Part shown: positions 1 to 13,900 of the stretch, piece after piece
Position numbering within the stretch: the stretch's first letter is position 1
Layout of the letters: the number at the start of each line of letters is the position of its first letter
DNA from: Apostichopus japonicus
Taxonomy: Eukaryota; Echinodermata; Holothuroidea; Aspidochirotida; Stichopodidae
Direction: 5' to 3'
Length of the DNA: 60,000 nucleotides
Assembly: GCF_037975245.1 (NCBI RefSeq)
Contig: NC_092573.1
Location: 23,405,265 to 23,465,264, forward strand
Program-made: the position numbers and the translations under genes
Notes under the pieces: model-generated
Told to the model about the DNA's origin: nothing
Databases searched by the model: none
What the model saw: the letters and a program-made list of their open reading frames with translations, nothing else

Positions 1-77
1 CTTCAAGTTTGCAGATGCATGTATAGCAACATGCCACTGCACACAATTAAATACAGAAAGTGATAGCAATGGCTTAC

Positions 78-190
78 CCAGACATCATGACAATTATCCT
101 CAGAGGTTGTGTAGCTATTGTAAAGATGAAAAGTGCTGCTGCAGGGCCATAGGCGATGCCAATGGCACCTACCATTTGTAGAAGTGTCAT
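78..190 (-). CDS. APH1: APH1 gamma-secretase subunit, first coding exon (partial gene)
   Basis: Reading the minus strand from an ATG at 190-188 gives 37 codons plus two bases, then a GTAAGC donor. The peptide begins MTLLQMVGAIGIAYGPAAAL and continues FIFTIATQPLRIIVMMSG. This is the hydrophobic first membrane segment of APH1, where animal proteins carry an MT..VFFG.xFxAFGPAxAL start and an FTxATEPLRIIxLxAG ending; the FTIATxPLRII stretch is closest to vertebrate APH1B. APH1 is the seven-pass scaffold of the gamma-secretase complex (presenilin, nicastrin, PEN-2) that cleaves Notch and APP-type proteins in membranes. The exon ends in phase 2 inside the SG/AG codon before the expected AFFW segment. 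The remaining exons lie to the left of the window. The ATG has an A at -3. Recognition rests on one exon, but the motif order and the splice site fit well. Confidence 0.85.
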
Positions 191-3100
191 ATTATAATGT
201 TACTTGCTGTCAGTATTGAACAAATTAGTAGTCTTTTTCAGTTGGTAACAGTGGGATAATTGAAAAAGCTAGGCTTAGACTTCCAGGACACTTCTACCTG
301 TGAAGGAGAATGAAAATACAATTACGATACAAGTTCTTTCCCTTAAATTAAACCATCAGGGTTAACAGCTAATACAATACCAAAGGTCTCAAGAATGAAG
401 ACCTGTTGGCAGTGGTGGTGACAGCATAAACAATTATAGAAGTGAAAATGAAGTCAACTGGTGCTCATTTTTTAGTTCTCCAAATAGAGTTACTAGGGGC
501 CCAACCAAGTATACTTCTGGGAAGGGAAAGGGGGTACCTCTGAAGGTTAAACTACCAATCAGTGGTGTAGCAGGCCATTTCTGATTGGGAGGGGTAGTTG
601 TTCTGTTATGTCTGAGGTTACACTAAGAGGGGGCCATCAAATGGAAAGACCAAAGAGCCACCCACAGTGGGTGTGCACGAGTGTGGCCACAGCATTTTCA
701 GATATATTTACTCTAAAACTAAAAGCTATTTTCACGAGCAAAATGTCTGCATTCAAATCAAATGCTCGGGGCTTAGAACCCCATCTCTCACCGGTTCATA
801 CGGACCAGCAACTACAGTAGTACTAGACGTATTTGGTTACGGTACCAAGTAATATTAGTAGTGTAGGAAACGACCAATCATAGTCTCGGCCTGTATCAGG
901 ACTAGGCTATGACTAACCCATTAGTATTAGTATTACAGTAATGGTACTAATGATAGAGTTGTGTGGCCTAACTTTGACTTGAGTTGAATACATGTATTCC
1001 TGACGAAGTTAGACGAGACGCTGGAAGTGTAATTCAAATAAGTAGAACTAACTGGATACCTTTTCTGAAGTCTTTGGTCTCTTGATCAATTGCAGCCAAG
1101 CTAGGGTTGGTCTTCGTTAATTAACAGCAAACTGCTACATTAACAATTGTCTGTGTTCCGGTATAGTCAGCCACATTACGCGTCACAGAAGCACTAATAA
1201 AGTATAGTACGACCACAACGTAGCCTATAAACATCACAGAAATACATTCCTGTGCTACATAACAACACAGTAAAGGCTGCACAGTACTAACACCCATTGT
1301 AGCTTATATGGGCGGCCATTACCGCAAAAAAGCAGATATAACCAAGAAAATAAATACACAAGCTTGGGGGAGGATAGAAACATTCATTACGTAATGTTGC
1401 TCTTGGTCTTGGTCTTGGTGTGGTACTGCACAAATCGCCCCTGATGTGGCTGTTGACGTGCAGTCCTTCGAGTTTTGCTAATGGTGCTGCTGACTTCCCA
1501 GCATGAACTTGAAGGAGGCAGTGTTTGGTGCTGATTTCAGGTCAGGTAGGAGGAATGGTGCGAGGATAAAGCGAATATTTATAACAGTTCTTTTGAGCTT
1601 GAGGAATTTTATAATTCAAACTGTGAGATTGACGTAGTGATTGGTTTAATCCGTATCAAAGCATATAACATAACTTACAAAGTAAAGTTATGAAAAGGAA
1701 AAAGGTTGATGCCTTTGCCAGCTTTGGACTGTTTGGAAAATAAACATTGCATGTTTTTGTCTGAGCTTTTCATTACCTTTATTTCGGCAAAAAAAGTACA
1801 TCATCATCGATAGTGTGATCATTACTGCAAAATAGTGAAAATATTGCCTGGACAATCGACATTGAATTCATACTGAGGCATTCATAATATGGATAATACT
1901 CCAAGTGACATATTCAACCTATATCAAATTCAAAAACAAATGCGATGAGTGAATTTACAAATTTTATAAAAGAAGCAGAAAAATTAACTATGGTACATTA
2001 TGTGCGAAAATTATCGTCAAACACAAATAATTGAATAAAACATGCGAAATCAAAGTAAATTGTTATACGAGATTAATATATTGCAAAACCAAACATCTAA
2101 GGGATCAAAATTTAAATCAAATTTTACATCGATCATAAGGAAGAGCTAGGAAATAAACAATATACATTGAATATATATGATTCGAATAATGCGATTCGTT
2201 TCGTTTTTGATAATAGTTTTGATTTGGCGTTTGTATTTTAAAAGACGAGGACATTTATTTAAAACACTAAAGAGTCAAGTGACCAACACAAAAAGGAACA
2301 TGTACATACAATAAAGTACAAAAATAACGGAGGGTGCTGTGGTTAACAGTACTATACTAACACATGCGACACGGATGCACTTCACGATGGGCAAATTCCT
2401 AGCTTTTACGCGGTTAACAATACATACGTCAAGCCTCTATGGGATGTGATATAATAGAAAAAGTCTATCCACGGTTCGATGTCAGCTACGCTATTTCTGC
2501 GATACTAAGTTTGATTTATTCATCCTTTTGTTCAGATCTCTTCATTCGATAATACTATTTCGGGTGAACGCCCTCAATTTTATGGGGGCTTTTAAGGTGG
2601 CGGACTCCTATAATAGCCTATATCAATCAGCCCGAGGAAAAATGCCAAACGGCAGCATGAGTACATCTTTTTTGATATGTGATCAATCAGGATCGTTTTT
2701 TATTGGTGTGGCTTGCATGTTGAAGAGCATGAATGGAAGTTCATGTGGTGCAAAATTGGGGCAATTGAGACAGTTTTAAACCCCTCTAGGCCTCCCAGGA
2801 GCAGCGTACATCTCCCCCCCCCCTTTAAGTGAGCCTCACGGTAAAGAGGTTTGCCTACAAGTGACGAAAACTTCAGGCTCTCATAGCATAAATCTCCGAG
2901 GTCATGATACGGGAAATTGATGGTGACATGAACGGCCAACTTGTTTAGCTAGTGAGAACTTCTGTCTAGACCTAGAGACCACATTACTTCTACATCTTAG
3001 TGTGTCATTGAATGGGCATTTAATATGCGTATGCTACCATAATGCTTGCGTATTTTGATCAACGAAAATCAAATGTCCTTACTAATTGCAGTAGCGAACA

Positions 3101-4819
3101 TGGATGAAAACGTCGAATAAAACGCGAATTATTTCAAGCCTTCTCAGTGTTGTCGATGACTGTACCGAGAATCACGAGACAGATAGATGATTGCCGCCGC
3201 ACCTATACACGCTGACGATAATCCAATGAACGAAAGTATATCTCAGTTTCTGTTCTGACCACTTTCTGAAATACTGAGTCCGAAGGAGATAAATATCCCT
3301 CCCTCTCAACATCATTTAAGACCAGTTTCAAGGAAAACCACACTACAGAATGGAAATGAAAGATTCGAGGAACATAATTATGTCACTAGTGATGACATCA
3401 CGTTGTGGCTTCACGTCACCTATACTGTGTTCTTCCTCGAGTATACAGCAGGATTAGTTATTATCCAAAGAACGTTAACTTTGTCCATGGAAGTAAATAT
3501 AACTTACTTTTGTACGGTTTCGACATAAGTATAAAGAGCCTGGTGTGGGATGGGGTTTCAACAAACGCTATTGAAGTATTGCCTTTCTTCCTGTTAGCTT
3601 CACACTTTCCGTCTATACCAGCAAATCTTTCCGTACAAAGTTTACTATGTACTTGGAATAAATTATACAGCACAGCATAGTTTATCAGAGAAACTCCACG
3701 TTCAACTCAATCGCAATTACTGATAACATGTGGTCAATTATAAGTTATAGTCTGGATTGTTCGGACAGTCTCCTTACTCTGGATCGAAGACCACAGTATA
3801 TATTTCACTGTTTACAACTGTATATCACTGAGCATGTTGTCCCTGCAGCGTGTTTTGTGAGCATTTATTTTAAATACCGAGTTTCATATAACTGAACAAA
3901 ATGTATTGAGAAGTGACAATAATTACAAAGGCACAAATAGAATGTCACTACTGTATAAAGGACGCGGTTTTTTCATATCAGTTTTACTGTATTTAACAAA
4001 ATTCATGACATAAACTTTATGAAACGTACATGAAACCTAGATGTAAAAGAAGCAAGATTTTATTGCCAATCCGGGACTTTTAAAGATATGGCAATTACTT
4101 TTATTAAAGATAAATTCATTATTCAGTGGATGTTGATTTTCCAGTTTCTGAAATCAAAAGTTTGCTAGCTGAGGTATAGTCTAAATGAGAGGATTTTTCT
4201 TTCGTTCAATTTAATTAACTTTTAATGTTAAACATGCAAAAATGTGAATTGTAATGACTTTACAATTTCCCGTCATTCTAAATTTGGAGCTACCACAAAC
4301 AAACGTTCACGTATCAGAGGGTAGGTGTTTTAAAAAACATGGAACTGATAATATATTGGAGAAGACTTAAATTGTTTCACTCCTCTTTGCAACAAAAAAG
4401 TCAATGCCGCGAAGTTCAATCGCACATGTCTCGGACAGACAAAAACAGCGAAAAAGGAAGTCCCGTCACAGTTACATACAAAGAAGTAGGCGGGACTTAG
4501 ACCGTAATTTTGATGACGTAATGTTTTGCTCAGGCAAAAACTCTCGGGAACAAAAACATTGCTGTGTGTGTGTTTCATGTCTAGCGCCGTGGATTACAAT
4601 GCGGTGCACCGGTGCACTGTAGCCAACATTATACACAATAATACAGCTGTGCGGGTTTGCTTGGTAGAACTCATAACGCAATTAGGCTAAACACGACATT
4701 AGATGTTTAGTTATTTCCGGGAAGATCTACCCATTAGCCAGGCATCTGCTTTCTCTTTCGATAAAAGTTCTTTGTTGTAGATATATTACGCTACGTAGCA
4801 GTGCATATATGAAGGGAAA
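191..4819. promoter_or_regulatory. Divergent intergenic region between APH1 and PARP6/8-like genes
   Basis: About 4.6 kb separate two divergent start codons, so both promoters and 5' untranslated sequence should lie here. No convincing coding exon was recognised. Visible items: an imperfect hairpin at about 551-597; a TGACGTAA CRE/ATF-like site near 4513-4521; a 14-bp perfect palindrome GTGCACCGGTGCAC at 4604-4617; and an ETS-like TTTCCGGGAAG near 4714. CpG is somewhat more frequent in 4390-4900 than in the introns, which fits a promoter/first-exon zone for the plus-strand gene. No TATA box can be assigned and the transcription starts are unknown. Confidence 0.5.
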
Positions 4820-4904
4820 ATGTCCCGGCGACTGTTGCTTCTGGAGGCAGATATCCAGGCGGTAATCGCTGCGTGCAGAGCCGACCCAGAGAATACCTTC
4901 TGTG
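4820..4904 (+). CDS. PARP8: PARP6/8-like exon 1 (residues 1-28, G29 split)
   Basis: Begins [20 protein letters not shown] and ends in phase 1 before GTGAGT. It aligns in position with the PARP8 start, which has a short charged helix (RxxxDIxxVIxxxRA). The ATG has A at -3. An in-frame TAG at 4796-4798 lies upstream, so this is the first usable ATG in an unspliced leader. An out-of-frame ATG at 4809-4811 opens a short overlapping frame ending with TAA at 4863-4865. Confidence 0.8.
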
Positions 4905-7900
4905 GTGAGTAAGGTTCTTAATAAACCCACCACTGTGGCCTAGTCCTATGGTAATTAATCACTTTTATAAGTCCCATAGTGTTTGATAAGTACTGTATAC
5001 CTTACATTCACTACATTGACGTAAATATTAATGAATTTGGTTTCTTTAGTGAACTGAATCATTCACTTAATTGGGTTAGCTACGTTAGGCTAATTCCTTT
5101 AACTTAGGTTAGGCTACAGTACCTTCCTTAGGCCATATATGGTTAGCTTCTTTAGGCTATGGACCTAATTTAAATGAAGAAATTATCCTCAATTGACCTT
5201 AAGTATAGGCTTTCTGTAACTAACACTGTACATTTTGACTGAGAACTAGGCCTAGGTAAACCTACAATATAACACATTATTATGGACTAGGATAATACAG
5301 ATGACCCCTCTGGCATCTAGCTTTTCTACCATTTTTCATCAACTTACCCTCATGGATACCCAAACAGTTTTCATGGACCTGGAAGTGGCTATTCCTTACC
5401 GAAAATAAAATTACCTTAAATCTTGGGATTTGTACCTGTGTGGTATGAAAAAGACATTACCTAGGTATGCATAATTTGTTTGGAGTGTGTGATCTGCATA
5501 GTTGATCAAAACTGCAGACAAATATATTGGTTACGTAAAATCTCTAGCTTGTACAGTAGCTGATCTGGTAGAATTCTTTGTAGAATTCTGTTATAATTTC
5601 ATGAATTCTTCTCAGTTTCTTTCGGAATCACAAGGTAGTATATTTTTCTCTAAGTTGCTGAGATTTTGACCGAAAAAGGGATTGATCCTTCATCTAAAGA
5701 GATTTCTATGGAAAATGAATCTGTTACTGTAGCCTAGGCCAAAGCAATAATGCAATGTACAAGGAACTGCTGTGATGTACAGTGTTTGCATCATGTTGTA
5801 TTGATTTACTATATCATAATTAGTACTGATAATACTAATACACCATTCAAGTTTTGCTCATATTTTCTACTTTGAATAATATTCCTTGCCCCCCCACCCC
5901 CCTGCCCATCGCCCCTCAGGGCCAAAAGCGATGTTGCAATATTTGATGAATGTATTGAAACAGTGGTTTGCATTGTTTTGTCAACAATTTCTGAACTATT
6001 AGTGAGCACTTAAAAATAGTTGTCAATCGCCTATAACTCCAAGCTTTATGAAAAATGTGGTTTTATGTTTTTCTCTTTGTGTGTGTGTGTTCAACTTGGT
6101 AAATTATTTCTAAATAAAAGGAAAGAGCAAATTTAACCTGATTTGAAGATTTACAATTTCATTATTTTTTGTATGAAGAATTCAAGTTTTGGAAATATTT
6201 TAAAAAGAGTACCCTTGACCCAAGTCAGTGCTGTGTTAGAATAGTACTAGCCTTTCACAGAGATGAGTATTTTTGGTTGCAAATTTCAACATTTAGAAAT
6301 TGAATGAAAGCAAAGTTTGACGAGAGTTTGTAGTTTTTCTTTCAATTGTAAGTCCTTTGCTCAGACATATGTGTTAACCAAGGAAAGGTAAATTTGGTAG
6401 AAGAAATGAAAGATATTAAAACACATTTGTGTTGTGAGATCATGATACCAGCAAAATTTCTGTGGAAATGTCACAAACACTGGTTCTCTATAAATTTGAC
6501 GTTGTCTTTATAGCATCTTCCTTCCAGTCCTATTCCTTCCTGAAACATCAGATCCTGGCTTCCTTTCTTTCTTCAACCTACCCATGCAGCTCTGTCATCT
6601 GTGCTGAATCCTTTCTTTGGGGTCCAATTTCAGATTTTGCAATTATAAAGGGTTAAAAATCCAATTGAGCGGCTCATTGTACAGGTTCATAGTCTTGCAG
6701 ATGTACATACATGTACATGTTATATATCAAAGAAGAAGCATCTTGCTGGAGCAGTGACTACATCTTGGCAGGGTTATGATGATAGTTGGTTAGAATAGAT
6801 CAATGGCAAATAAATCCTCGACTACAAAACCCAGAAGTGAAATTGAATTCTTTTCAAAACTGACAGGTCAATCAGATAGCATTCATTTTGAAATGGGATC
6901 AAAATGGGAAAAGAAAGAAGAAGAGGGTATTATGGTGGTATACTTTCATTAGGTGTAAAGTTCCATCACTATGATGGACAAGCTAATGTCATACCAGTAA
7001 TGACTGTATGTGCATAGTTATATATATCACAGACTACATGAATACTGAACAAACATGGCACCCAGAAAGAATGTTTATAGAACAGTTTAACTAAATGGTT
7101 GCCCAACCAGTTGTCCTGTTCATTTGAACTCAAGGTAAAAGCATTACAAATGCAGGAATTTTTAGGAGATTTCAGGTCAGTAACCCAATCTCTTGCACCG
7201 CCTGCACCTGATTGGACAAGTGTTTGGAAAGCACAAAAAAACCAAAAAAAAACCCACCCCTTCATATCAAGTACAATGTTTGTGATTACATCATAGAACT
7301 TGCATTCTACTACAGTGTAAGACAATTTTTGTGACCCATTTGCTAGTCATGGCCCTATTGATTGCGACCCACCTGTGGGTGATGGTCCCATAGATTTTGA
7401 CCCACTTCTGTGATAGTAGATGTGGATCACAGCTAGAGTGTAAATACAGTGTTGTTAAGTCTGTTCAAGCAGACTCTCTGATCATCTTTTGCATATTTTG
7501 TCATCTCATCCTCAACAATGAGTGCAGGAAACTGGTTGCGTACATTGACCACCTGGAAAGGACTTTTATTGTCCAACCAAAAAATGTATAGTCGCCCTGG
7601 CAATTGTTAAATGTTAAAATATATTTATGGTTAAAAAGTTTTTGCAGATTCAACTTTTCCATTTCCTTAACATGTCAAAAGTGTTAACATTTACTCTAAC
7701 AAGGTACCACCTCCCCCTCCACCCCCCCCCCCCCTCCAGCCTGACCCTCGCCAATCAGTGACACATTTCTGTGAATAATTTGTAACCTACTGTGTGAGAA
7801 GTTTCCTTAAATAGTGCTGGTTTGGATTGCAAAGGTCTACTGTAGTTCCAACTCAAAATACAGACTGGTGTAAACAGAAGGAAAGCTAATGTTATAGGAT

Positions 7901-10900
7901 TGTGTTGCCTGCATGCTTTACACCCCAGTCACATTATATTTGTTGTCTGACTGGCCTGCTCTGTGGTCGTTAGTATTTGTGAGCTCCAGCTGTGGATAAT
8001 TTGGCTCCGTCTGTGATATTTCTCGCTAATAGAACAGACACCTTGTGAAAGCTCTCCAAAATCTTTCTAGACCTCTGTGAATGTGTCGGTGGCATTGCTG
8101 CATCCTTTCAGATGTAATTTCATCAAGGAAGGATCTCTCTTGTGGCCTGTGGGTGTAATTAAGTTTTCTGGAAAAGGAAAAGCCCCAAAAAAAAAAACCA
8201 GCTCAGAATGGTTTCTCTGCAGTAATCAAGGAATTGTACCAGGAGAAAGGTCTCTACTGATAAGTAGGGAAAACAAAATCTTTGACCATTTGGCTGACAT
8301 GATCTTTACTGTACTGCAGCTGTTATGGGACAATGACAATCTTCCACGATTACATTCATTTCTGGCCACTGAAATCAGGGAGAGGTGTTACAGATTTTCA
8401 GTGAGTATTCACAAAGGAACTAGTTCGGTTGTTGTAAAAAAATGTGTGGAAAAACTGGTCAAAAATCTGCCAGATAAAAAGAGAAAGAAAAGAAACAAAC
8501 AATGCTAGATATCTATTGTAAGACACTAATTCTCATAGAGGTAACCAGATGCCATCAATTCTAATCAGTTAAAAAAATTAAAAAATAATGTGTCAGGATT
8601 TAATGATTGTTTTTATAAAATTTAGGTCTAGGGAGATGTTGTGGATTAAGTTAGCTTTAAAGGTAAACATTTCATCTCGATTCAAAGGGTGCAGTATCAT
8701 GATAACTAGCCTATCCTGTTCTTGCCAACAATGGCTTCCACCATGTAAGTTAGATCAATTGAAAGCAGTCTCTAATAGGTATATCTGCATATAGAACCAT
8801 CTAATGGTTAAGTGGTAAGGTAAAAAGTTAATTGCCTACAGGTTTGAATATTTCACTGTGACATTTTAGCAAATAAAAAAAAAAACACAATTCTTTTATC
8901 AAGGCTAGACACATTCAATGCCTAAAAAACAATAGATCTGCATTAAATTTGAGTGGGCAGAACGAAGTAGCCTCCAGCCTTGGCCATAAAATGAATTATT
9001 TAAAGACGAATGATTTTTTAACGTTGCATAAGATTGGTTCACATCTTCTGCTATTCTTGTGATGGCATGGATGCATGCTCATTAGATGGTATTTTTAGCT
9101 CATACCAGCATGCTGGTGTGAGCTATTGTTACAGTGCGGCGTCTATCACTCTATCATTCTATCACTCTATCACTCTATCCGTCAACAATTGGTAAAACCG
9201 CTCCCATTCGCACAGTGTTTGATGGAATTTCATGAAACTTGGACACAAGGACCATTGGGTATAGGGCCATCAGAGATGGTCCAAAATTTGGGGTCAAAGG
9301 TCATCTGTGGGCCGTAATGGGCCATTTTGTGGAAATACGCAAAATGCTTCTTCTCCTACAGATTCCATGGTACAATGTTGAGGGTTTGTCACGATAGTAC
9401 TATGGTAGTTTTACCTTCAGGGTGTTCATGAATTTGAGATCAAAGATCAACTAGGGGTCTTTTGTGGCCCGGGCCGCGGCCTTATATTTTCAAATTGCTC
9501 CTGTTCGTACAGTGTATGGCCAATTATAATGAAACTTGGTCACAATGTTCCTCGGGATGAGAGTTACGAGGGGTGTTCGGAAAATTGAGGTCAAAGGTCA
9601 TTTAGGGGGTCATCGGGGGTCATTCTTTGTAATATTTTCAAATATCTCTATCTCCTCAAGATTTTAATGGATCATATTTCAAAGTTGAACTGATGATTGT
9701 TGGATTGTGTATGAATAAGGTGATGCCTAAAAATTTTTGGTCAAAAGTTAATTAATTACAATTAATCCCCATTGTTTAAAAAAATCTGAGCCTTCACTTT
9801 TTGCCAAAGCTCCTTTAATTTGTCTCCCAGTGTCTGCAGTGTTTGTTTACATTTGTGGTTAAGCTCTGCACAGGCTGTTAGTGGAATTAAAGCAGGACTG
9901 GGAGTTGTGATTAACTGTTGAACTGTAAGCATGAGAGCCCTATAGCCAATCAGCACTTGCCGATTCTTAGAAGTCTTTGAGCCTGAGGTATGTAGGCAGC
10001 TTGTGAAGTTCTGACTTGTAGGGAGTGCTTGTTATGTCTGCTAAGGTAGAGGGGAGAAAGTTTAATAGGGTAGGTCAGTGGTATTGTTTGAGAGAGTGGG
10101 TAAAATAGGATTTAAAGGGGAAAATAGGAATTATAGCCAGTGGTGTGGCCTGGATTCTGCTAACGGAGGGGGGGGGGGGTATCCCTCACGGGCCCAAAAT
10201 GGTTTTGTGGGCCCTACATTTTTCAGCTCGAAAAGGTTTGAGCTTCTGCACCATTGGTGCTCTAGTTATCATAAAAATGAAAAAAATCATGGAATTCTAC
10301 TTCATTTTCTAAAATTCATGACGTATTGTGTAACATTGGTTCTCATCTGCTGCTATTCTTGTCATGAAATGGATGCATGTTCATGATATTCCTTTTATAT
10401 GTTATATATCGTATTGTTATCATAAAGTCATGGAATTTTACGTAATTTTCTAAAATTTCATGACCAGTAAACTGATCTACATTCACCGAAAATTATGACT
10501 TAATAACCATCACACACATCTTCGTCTGTGGGAATCTTTTTATATTTACTGTATGCCAGTACTGTATACTGTAGCTAAAGCATACAAGTATATTTATTAG
10601 TGACCGTTTCTTCGTAAGTGTGTACCTTTAAAGATTAAAATGGTTAGATATCTTAGTTACCATGGGAACGATTACCCTGCACATCCTGTAATTACATGTG
10701 GCATTAAATCATTTTCTTTTTTCACATGTTCATATCTTGAAAAATACTGAAGTGCTAGAAGCATCTCTCCAAATTAGCATTCAATATTAAGCCCTTAAAG
10801 CCCAATTTTTGTTAAGTGATTATTCCTGTGTGTGTCTATATAAATTATTCATATAAACAAACAATCATAAAAAAGAAAGAAAAAAAGGCCTTGCTGTCAT

Positions 10901-13900
10901 GTATATAAAAAGAATAGAGCTTGAATGCTTGAATTTTTGTTTCTTTCTATGTCTGAAGGTATTTATAGCCATATTGATAAAGCATAATGCCTAGATGTAT
11001 ATTGTACCATGAAAAAATGGATTTAAGCTTGCTGTAATTGAAATCCAATGAATAGATAATCTACACTTTTTTTAAATTAAAAGGCTCCTTTTTGTATGGT
11101 TCATTTGGACGTTTTTATAGAGTTTTTTAGTCAATGTAAATTGTCGTTTGTAGTAGTGACTTTTCATATAATGCAAAACACTAGAAAAGGCTGTCAGTCA
11201 AACTACCTGGGGTTAAGATTCCTTTTGTATTGGTTTTGAGAAGTTTTGTGTCAACAAATTTAACTAAGTGCAGTTTTGGCGGCATGGGTAAAGTAATAGA
11301 AATGCTTCAGGCACCTTACCTGTACCTCACCTCAAAATGGTCACCCATACTGTAACAAATTCTTGAAACGCAAACTCCAGCGTCAGTGTTTTGTCCCCAA
11401 ATATGCTAGAAATATGCTAGAAGGTCAAACATTGGTCACTAACACTGAACCTTTGATAAAAACGTTTTCTTTCCACCCTTTCATATTCCTTCACTGAAAA
11501 AATGATTTGTCTAAGTTAGCATACCGAAAAGAGAAAAAAAAAACATAAGATAATGTTTTGATACTAAATGTTATTTTTGGTTTTAATGTACTAAGGGTGT
11601 GTTGTTCATGGATGAAATACATTATTTAAATGAGTGAAAATGACAGTGATAGTTGTTACAACTAACGGAAACCGCGTAAAAACGGTAGAATTTTGAAAGA
11701 ATTTTTTGAAATAACCATTCTCATTAAAAGAGCTAGACCATGCCTAGATGTGAGGTTAGTAATGAATATGCAACACTCAACAGTGAAGGTGTCATTGTTG
11801 TAACATATGCATACTACTCAAGTGTTAGCATTAGAATCTAAGTTTGAGTTATAATGTTGAATTGGAAGCCACCTGACGTGAAGTTGTAACCTATGAGCCC
11901 ATGCGGGTTATTCCCACATTCGAGGTCGCTTAGCATCGTAAAAATAACTGCCTCACGTCATGTACTTATATAATTAGCTCCACGGTCCGTCAGCACTGAT
12001 CCGTACTGATAATGGTAATGCATTGGTAAAGGTATGCATACTGTACATATATACTACACACTAATCCTGTTAGTAGTTTGCTATACTAGTAGATACCAGT
12101 TGTTTTTCTTCTTGACTTAATAATAGTTTTATCACCGGTCAACTGATTTAATATCATAGGACGTTGGAAGTGAGATTATTGCTGAATTGATATTTACAAT
12201 AAAGATGGTAAGTCAGTGTTCCTTCCATCGGCTTCATCAAACATCAGTTAGAACATGGGCTAACTGTTCCTTTAAGTGGTAGCCTAGGTCTTAGTGTAAT
12301 ATTAGTCGCCTAGTAAAAGACCTAGTTCTAATAAAGTTTAGGCCTTATCAGAGAGAGATTGTGTAGATGATCGAAGGGCTGTGATACCAAGTGTAGTATT
12401 ATGTGTGACCATCAAGGCTACGTTTTGCACACTTATTATTGTTGTCGCTAGTCTGTTAGTGACGATCAGCTATTCTTCAAGCAAGGAGAGCTTTGTTGGT
12501 ACTGAATATGCATTACAGTCCGTTCTCTCATTGGTTTGTTTGAATCAAGAGGCATGGCGTGACAGAATACATTAATGCAATCTGTCTTCACCAAATGAAT
12601 TTTTTTGATACTTGTGATTATTAAATTCTTAATTAATGAAATGTTTTTGGCAAAATTAGCTTGGTGAAACTGAGGATGAACACATCTTGCCATGGGAAGT
12701 ACATTTGACCTGTTTTGATCATGAGTCATAACTGATTTGTGGTTATTCTCATGAAAGAGTGTATTTTTGGGGTAGATCCATAATTTGTTATTGCATCTTG
12801 AGAAGGCTCGACTGATTAAAGTTAAAATCAACTCCAAAGAGCTGCATCAAAGCCAGATGAGAGTAACAATAGAACTAAGAAAGTTTGTAAATATTTGTAA
12901 CCTAACCCACTAGTTACTGGTACCATGTACTAGACTACAAAAAAAGGCAAAAAGTGCACATTCTTGGTTTCGGTGTTCACTGCATATTGCTTGGTGTGTA
13001 TTGTTTGGTATGTACGGTGGCTTAATAGGGACATCAGGAGAAAAAAAAGTGTCCCCCAAATCTCAATAAAAGTTTGACTTTTTATCTCAAAATGTTGACT
13101 TTTTATCTCAATTTTTTTCTCTTTCCTATGTCCTGATTAAGCCACCGTAGGTATGCAGTAATTTACTCTTTTTTTTTTTTTTAATACAGATACGGTACTG
13201 ATGTCTGTAATTTAGAACCCATGCGCTGTGTACATTATTATGCAAATTAAGTAGAAAATGCACGTTCCTGACTCAATAATTCAGAACCAGCTGTGTACAT
13301 GGTTATTGGTTGGATGATTATCTGGCATATTGTTGACATAAAACATTGACCATCAGACAAATAGACACATAGAGTAACTTTTACATAATATTGTGTATAT
13401 TAATAGAGCCTGTGGAACTTTTGGACTACCTTGGTCAGGGAAATGACAAGGTCTGTTGAAAAAGTCATCGTTGAATCGTTTGGAGAGACGATAACATATG
13501 GGGCAAAAATCTGCATTTTGTAGTCTGCAGTTAATGTGATGAGCTTTAAAGAATCTTGATACTTCTTTAGTAAAATTAAGAAAGATTGTACTCGTTACAA
13601 AATTAACTTTGTGTCATATATTGACATTTGTATGATTTTCCAAATTTTGTGGCACAGTTTTTTGTAGTAATCTATGTCTATTGTACTAGCAAGTGCAGGA
13701 TAACCTTAATCTGGGTATATTTATTTGTAAGCTTGTACATGTACAGTACATTAAAGCCTCATTATGCTTTTAGTGTGTTTAAACATATAAGCAAATGGAT
13801 TCCCTCAATCTACCATCTCTTAAAATGGTACTATTGTGTAAACAACTAATCACACAATCATAACTATGCACTTTTTTTTGTGGTCCCTACAAGAGCTGGA

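Noticed and set aside
8077-8508. 143-codon open frame in intron 1 ending in a Lys/Arg-rich tail
   Set aside because: No recognisable domain, no splice or promoter context, and composition like the surrounding intron; most likely chance. A protein search or transcript reads would settle it.
12466-12837. 123-codon minus-strand open frame in intron 1
   Set aside because: No domain, no neighbouring exons with matching splice phase.
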